Shown here piece after piece: positions 13,355 to 15,462 of a DNA stretch of 15,462 nucleotides. The notes under the pieces were generated by a model. That model made no database searches. It saw nothing but the letters and a program-made list of their open reading frames with translations, and was not told the origin of the DNA. This DNA is from DATMXT01 sp035560415 (GTDB lineage Bacteria > Bacillota > Clostridia > Oscillospirales > Feifaniaceae): assembly GCA_035560415.1 (NCBI GenBank), contig DATMZG010000136.1, positions 1 to 15,462 of the forward strand, read 5' to 3'. The first letter of the stretch is position 1. Every line of letters begins with the position of its first letter. A program made the translations under genes and the position numbers.

Positions 13355-14218
13355 CTAATATCTCTTTTTGCCGGGTAACGTTCCGGGCAGTGTGCCGGGC
13401 GACGTGCCGGGCCTGTCGAGCCAGTTGTCGGGCATGTCTTCAGGCCTGCTCCCCGGCCTGCCGTTCGGCCTGTTGTCGGGCATCATACCGGGTCCGGGCA
13501 TCTGTCCGGGGCCGGGCATCATACCGGGGCCGGGCATGGGTCCGGGGCCCGGCATGGCGCCGGGTCTGCCGTTCGGTCTGCCGGGTCTCGTGCCCGGCAT
13601 GCCGCCGGGCATATTGCCCTGCGGCCTGTCGAAGCCGGGGTTGAAGGCGTAGAAGTTTTTGCTGTTCAGATTGTCCTGCACGACGCCGAGCGAATCGCCG
13701 AAGCGCTGGAAGTGGACGAGCTCGCGCTCCCGCAGGAACTTGATGACGTTGCGCACGTCGGGGTCGTCGACCAGCCGCAGGATGTTGTCGTAGGAGAGCC
13801 GGGCCTTCTGCTCGGCCGCGAGGTCCTCCATGAGGTCTGCAATGGGGTCGCCGGTGACCTGAAGCGTCGCGGTGGAAAAGGGCGTGCCGCCCGCCGACTG
13901 CGGGAAAGCGCCGACCGTGTGGTCGACAAAGTAGGTGTCGTAGCCGCCGGCCTTGATTTCGTCGACCGTGAGGTTGCGGGTCAGCTGGTGAATGAGGGTC
14001 GCCACCATCTCGGCATGACCGAGTTCCTCGGTCCCTATGTCTGTTAACATGGCTTTGACCTTGTCGTAGGGCATGGTGTAGCGCTGATTGAGATACCGGG
14101 TCGAGGCGCCCAGCTCCCCGTTGGGCCCTCCGAGCTGCGACATGATGACCTTGGCCGCTTTTGCGTCGGGGTTTTTCACTTTGATTGGGTGTTGCAGCAT
14201 TTTCTGATATTCCCACAT
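13355..14218 (-). CDS. cotJC: Spore coat protein CotJC, manganese-catalase family, with Gly/Pro/Met-rich tail
   Basis: Residues 1-195 are a CotJC/manganese catalase domain starting MWEYQKMLQHP. All five expected dimanganese ligands are visible: E35, E65 and H68 (ELGH), E136, and H169 in ELVHF, with the 33-residue gap between the last two as in Thermus catalase. It may detoxify peroxide in the coat. Residues 196-287 form an unusual low-complexity tail of PGPGMM and NGRPG units ending in KKRY, far longer than in typical CotJC of under about 200 residues. ATG at 14218 is chosen over the upstream frame because it gives the family N-terminus and has GGAGG 7 bp before it. It starts 2 bp after cotJB. 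Confidence 0.93.
   Translation of the reverse strand: MWEYQKMLQHPIKVKNPDAKAAKVIMSQLGGPNGELGASTRYLNQRYTMPYDKVKAMLTDIGTEELGHAEMVATLIHQLTRNLTVDEIKAGGYDTYFVDHTVGAFPQSAGGTPFSTATLQVTGDPIADLMEDLAAEQKARLSYDNILRLVDDPDVRNVIKFLRERELVHFQRFGDSLGVVQDNLNSKNFYAFNPGFDRPQGNMPGGMPGTRPGRPNGRPGAMPGPGPMPGPGMMPGPGQMPGPGMMPDNRPNGRPGSRPEDMPDNWLDRPGTSPGTLPGTLPGKKRY
13369..13612. repeat. Low-complexity repeats encoding the CotJC tail
   Basis: Imperfect repeats built on CCGGGGCCGGGCAT (plus-strand reading), densest at 13478-13555, encode PMPGPGMM-like units. RPNGRPG is encoded twice, flanking the core. Length variation by slippage would be expected. The antisense frames that look open here are by-products of this repeat. 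Confidence 0.8.
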
Positions 14219-14220
14219 AG

Positions 14221-14472
14221 TCAGTCCTCCATCTCCCACGGCCAGGGCGATTCGACCCAGTTCCAGCGCTCGGTCCCCGCTGCCGACATGCTTGTCAGGG
14301 GGCCGTACCGCCCTTCATAGTCGACAACGGCCTGCCTGTACAGCTCGCTGATCTTGTTGAAGTAAGCGAGCGCCTTCATATCATCGGGATGCGAGTCGAG
14401 AAAGAGACCCGCATCCCATATGGCAAAAGCGTACTGCTGGACAGCCTTCAGCATTTTCTCGCGTTCGTTCAC
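14221..14472 (-). CDS. cotJB: Spore coat protein CotJB
   Basis: An 83-residue protein matching CotJB: VQQYAFAIWDAGLFLDSHPDD near the N-terminus, ALAYFNKISELYRQAVVDYE, then YGPLT and a tryptophan-rich end (WNWVESPWPWEMED). In Bacillus subtilis the cotJ products assemble into the inner coat, with CotJA needed for CotJC incorporation. The start is GTG at 14472, overlapping the cotJA stop as GTGA, so translation is coupled. It ends 2 bp before cotJC. Confidence 0.94.
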   Translation of the reverse strand: MNEREKMLKAVQQYAFAIWDAGLFLDSHPDDMKALAYFNKISELYRQAVVDYEGRYGPLTSMSAAGTERWNWVESPWPWEMED

Positions 14473-14639
14473 GACCTCGCCCCCATCAGGAACGGCTTGT
14501 CGAGATCGGGAAAGATGGTCCCGCGCTCGAGAGCCAGCTCCGCATCATAGGTTGCGCCCCACATCTGCTCCGGCGAGTAGACCATCGCCAAAGCGCATCC
14601 CGGCGTAACGCATGCTGAGGAGTTCATGTTTTTGTTCAT
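14469..14639 (-). CDS. cotJA: Spore coat associated protein CotJA
   Basis: A 56-residue protein. After a variable N-terminus the core LAMVYSPEQMWGATYD, then LERGTIFPDLDKPF is the CotJA family signature. The start is ATG at 14639 with AAGGAG upstream. An in-frame ATG at residue 5 is possible but less well spaced. The stop overlaps the cotJB GTG start by four bases. First gene of the three-gene coat operon, presumably expressed in the mother cell during sporulation. Confidence 0.92.
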   Translation of the reverse strand: MNKNMNSSACVTPGCALAMVYSPEQMWGATYDAELALERGTIFPDLDKPFLMGARS

Positions 14640-14676
14640 TGCGATTACTCCTTGAAATTGTAGTTGGAAAATGTCC

Positions 14677-14705
14677 TTGAAGTTTCCCTCGATACAGTGT
14701 ATGCT
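14677..14705 (+). promoter_or_regulatory. Sigma-A promoter for the prolyl-tRNA editing gene
   Basis: TTGAAG (14677-14682), a 17-bp spacer and TATGCT (14700-14705). The palindrome ATACA-G-TGTAT (14692-14702) spans this -10 and the opposite sigma-E-like -10. Confidence 0.6.
14696..14703 (-). promoter_or_regulatory. Sigma-E-like -10 element for the cotJ operon
   Basis: CATACACT on the minus strand (14703-14696) matches the sigma-E -10 consensus CATACAnT fully. No good -35 is seen at the expected distance (GACACCTC is only a partial match). B. subtilis cotJ is sigma-E dependent. It overlaps the -10 of the divergent promoter. Confidence 0.5.
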
Positions 14706-14730
14706 GTTTTCAGGGTGGAGGTGTCGTATT

Positions 14731-15219
14731 ATGTCAGAGAAAGAGCGGGTGCTTCATAGGCTCCGGGAGCTTGGAATTTCCTATGAGCTCACTGAGCACA
14801 TCGCCGTTTTCACGATAGAGGAGATGGCCGCGACCGGAATTGAAAGCATGGGCGAAATCTGCAAAAACCTCTTTTTGCGGGACGCAAAAGGCCGCAGCCA
14901 CTTCCTCGTGCTCATCCCGGGCCACAAGCAGGCCGACCTCGCCATGATCGGCGAAAAGCTCGGGAGCGGCAAGCTCAGCTTTGCCTCGGAGGAGCGGCTC
15001 ATGCGGTATCTCGGCCTCACCCGCGGGGCGGTGACGCCCTTCGGCCTCATCAATGACGAGGCTTTGGCCGTGACCGTCGTGCTCGACGCCCAGCTTGCGA
15101 GCCGCACGCGCCTTGGCTTTCACCCGAATGTCAACACGGCGACGGTGTTTTTGAGCTATGCCGACCTCATGCGCTTTTTTGCCGACTGCGGCAACCCGGT
15201 CGTCATTTTGGATATGTAA
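14731..15219 (+). CDS. Stand-alone prolyl-tRNA editing protein (YbaK/ProX type)
   Basis: A 162-residue cytosolic protein of the prolyl-tRNA synthetase associated/YbaK family, which hydrolyses mischarged Ala- or Cys-tRNA(Pro) in trans. The match is full-length: helix 1 KERVLHRLRELGISYEL, the MGEICKNLFLRD segment with the invariant catalytic-type K45, the SFASEERLMRYLGLTRGAVTPFGL block, and GFHPNVNTATVFLS, equivalent to the conserved G-x-HPN-x-NTAT loop. ATG at 14731 has GGAGGTG 7 bp upstream. The frame extends further upstream, but that includes the promoter. It is monocistronic, divergent from cotJ and followed by a terminator. Ala versus Cys preference is not decidable here; the relative in amino-acid-fermenting clostridia is called PrdX/ProX. 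Confidence 0.9.
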   Translation: MSEKERVLHRLRELGISYELTEHIAVFTIEEMAATGIESMGEICKNLFLRDAKGRSHFLVLIPGHKQADLAMIGEKLGSGKLSFASEERLMRYLGLTRGAVTPFGLINDEALAVTVVLDAQLASRTRLGFHPNVNTATVFLSYADLMRFFADCGNPVVILDM

Positions 15220-15243
15220 AAGAACCCATAATACAAAAATTGT

Positions 15244-15267
15244 CCGCCGTTTCCGGCGGGCTTTTTT
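15244..15267 (+). terminator. Rho-independent terminator of the prolyl-tRNA editing gene
   Basis: CCGCCG (15244-15249), loop TTTC, CGGCGG (15254-15259), then GC and six T. Confidence 0.85.
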
Positions 15268-15462
15268 ACTTTTCGCGCTGGCCGTCCGGGCATGTTGCCG
15301 CAACAGGACGGTCACTTTTGTGTCTTTTTCGTGTAGTTATCAAATATCCGTGAACTCGCGCATTTTCGTCTCGTTTTCTCACGCGGGACAACCTGTCGGA
15401 TTTGATAAGCCATATTTTTTTCACATAATTGACAAGCCGGTATTGACGACGCAGTTTGTTAA
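15268..15462. other. Non-coding right end with inverted repeats
   Basis: No gene is seen. CCGTCC (15282-15287) can pair with GGACGG (15306-15311), with an inner GTTG-CCG-CAAC stem, followed by T-rich sequence. Further on, TTATCAAATATCCG (15337-15350) faces CGGATTTGATAA (15397-15408). A consensus -35 TTGACA (15429-15434) and TTGACG (15443-15448) hint at a rightward promoter continuing beyond the window. Confidence 0.5.

Noticed and set aside
3478..13650. CRISPR array, tRNA, rRNA, insertion sequence or prophage
   Set aside because: No spaced direct repeats of CRISPR type, no cloverleaf-like or rRNA sequence, no transposase or integrase was seen. The only tandem repeats are those coding the CotJC tail.
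13339..13652. Plus-strand Cys/Arg-rich and Pro/Gly-rich frames over the cotJC 3' end
   Set aside because: Products of the repeat DNA read antisense; no ribosome binding site and no known fold.

Overview
The window looks like chromosomal DNA from a GC-rich, spore-forming anaerobic Clostridia member (Firmicutes; Oscillospirales-like is my best guess). Reasons: a complete cotJA-cotJB-cotJC spore-coat operon, an IreB regulatory protein, a SAM-I (S-box) riboswitch before metK, Lin0512 and DegV family genes, strong AGGAGG-type ribosome binding sites, frequent TTG/GTG starts and intrinsic terminators. The taxon is inference; no rRNA or tRNA gene is present.

Layout, left to right. (1) Positions 1-858, minus strand: a clearly AT-richer open frame that runs off the left edge. 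It encodes a TIR-domain protein with the C-x-x-E catalytic signature of NAD-cleaving TIR domains, with sequence on both sides of the TIR domain. It is the only defence-type gene seen and looks horizontally acquired. It sits 47 bp downstream of alr on the same strand. (2) 906-2087, minus: alanine racemase. (3) A divergent intergenic region with promoters facing both ways. The rightward promoter is followed by two near-identical 16-bp palindromes and drives ireB plus a small uncharacterised gene, ending at a strong terminator. (4) 3047-4753, plus: Lin0512 family gene, DegV fatty-acid-binding protein and a small membrane exporter-like protein, tightly packed as an operon. (5) 4771-7424, plus: promoter, SAM-I riboswitch with terminator, metK and peptidase T. 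(6) 7429-8556, minus: a secreted D,D-carboxypeptidase, tail to tail with pepT. (7) 8848-10581, minus: an EAL-CBS-GGDEF cyclic-di-GMP protein with a probable phosphodiesterase half and a degenerate cyclase half. (8) A 595-bp non-coding region with phased repeats and palindromes. (9) 11177-13258, plus: a secreted lipoprotein-like FMN-binding/FAD-dependent reductase of the fumarate/urocanate reductase family with altered substrate-site residues. (10) 13355-14639, minus: cotJA-cotJB-cotJC, where CotJC keeps the full dimanganese catalase ligand set and carries a long Gly/Pro/Met-rich tail. (11) 14731-15219, plus: a stand-alone prolyl-tRNA editing protein, divergent from cotJ with overlapping promoters, followed by a terminator and non-coding sequence to the end.

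How they relate: most of the window is core housekeeping (cell wall D-Ala metabolism at alr and the carboxypeptidase, SAM synthesis, peptide use, tRNA proofreading) mixed with signalling (IreB, c-di-GMP), sporulation (cotJ) and anaerobic respiration (flavin reductase). The most unusual items are the edge-truncated TIR gene, the twin operators before ireB, the CotJC tail, and the reductase lacking the usual fumarate-binding His and Arg.
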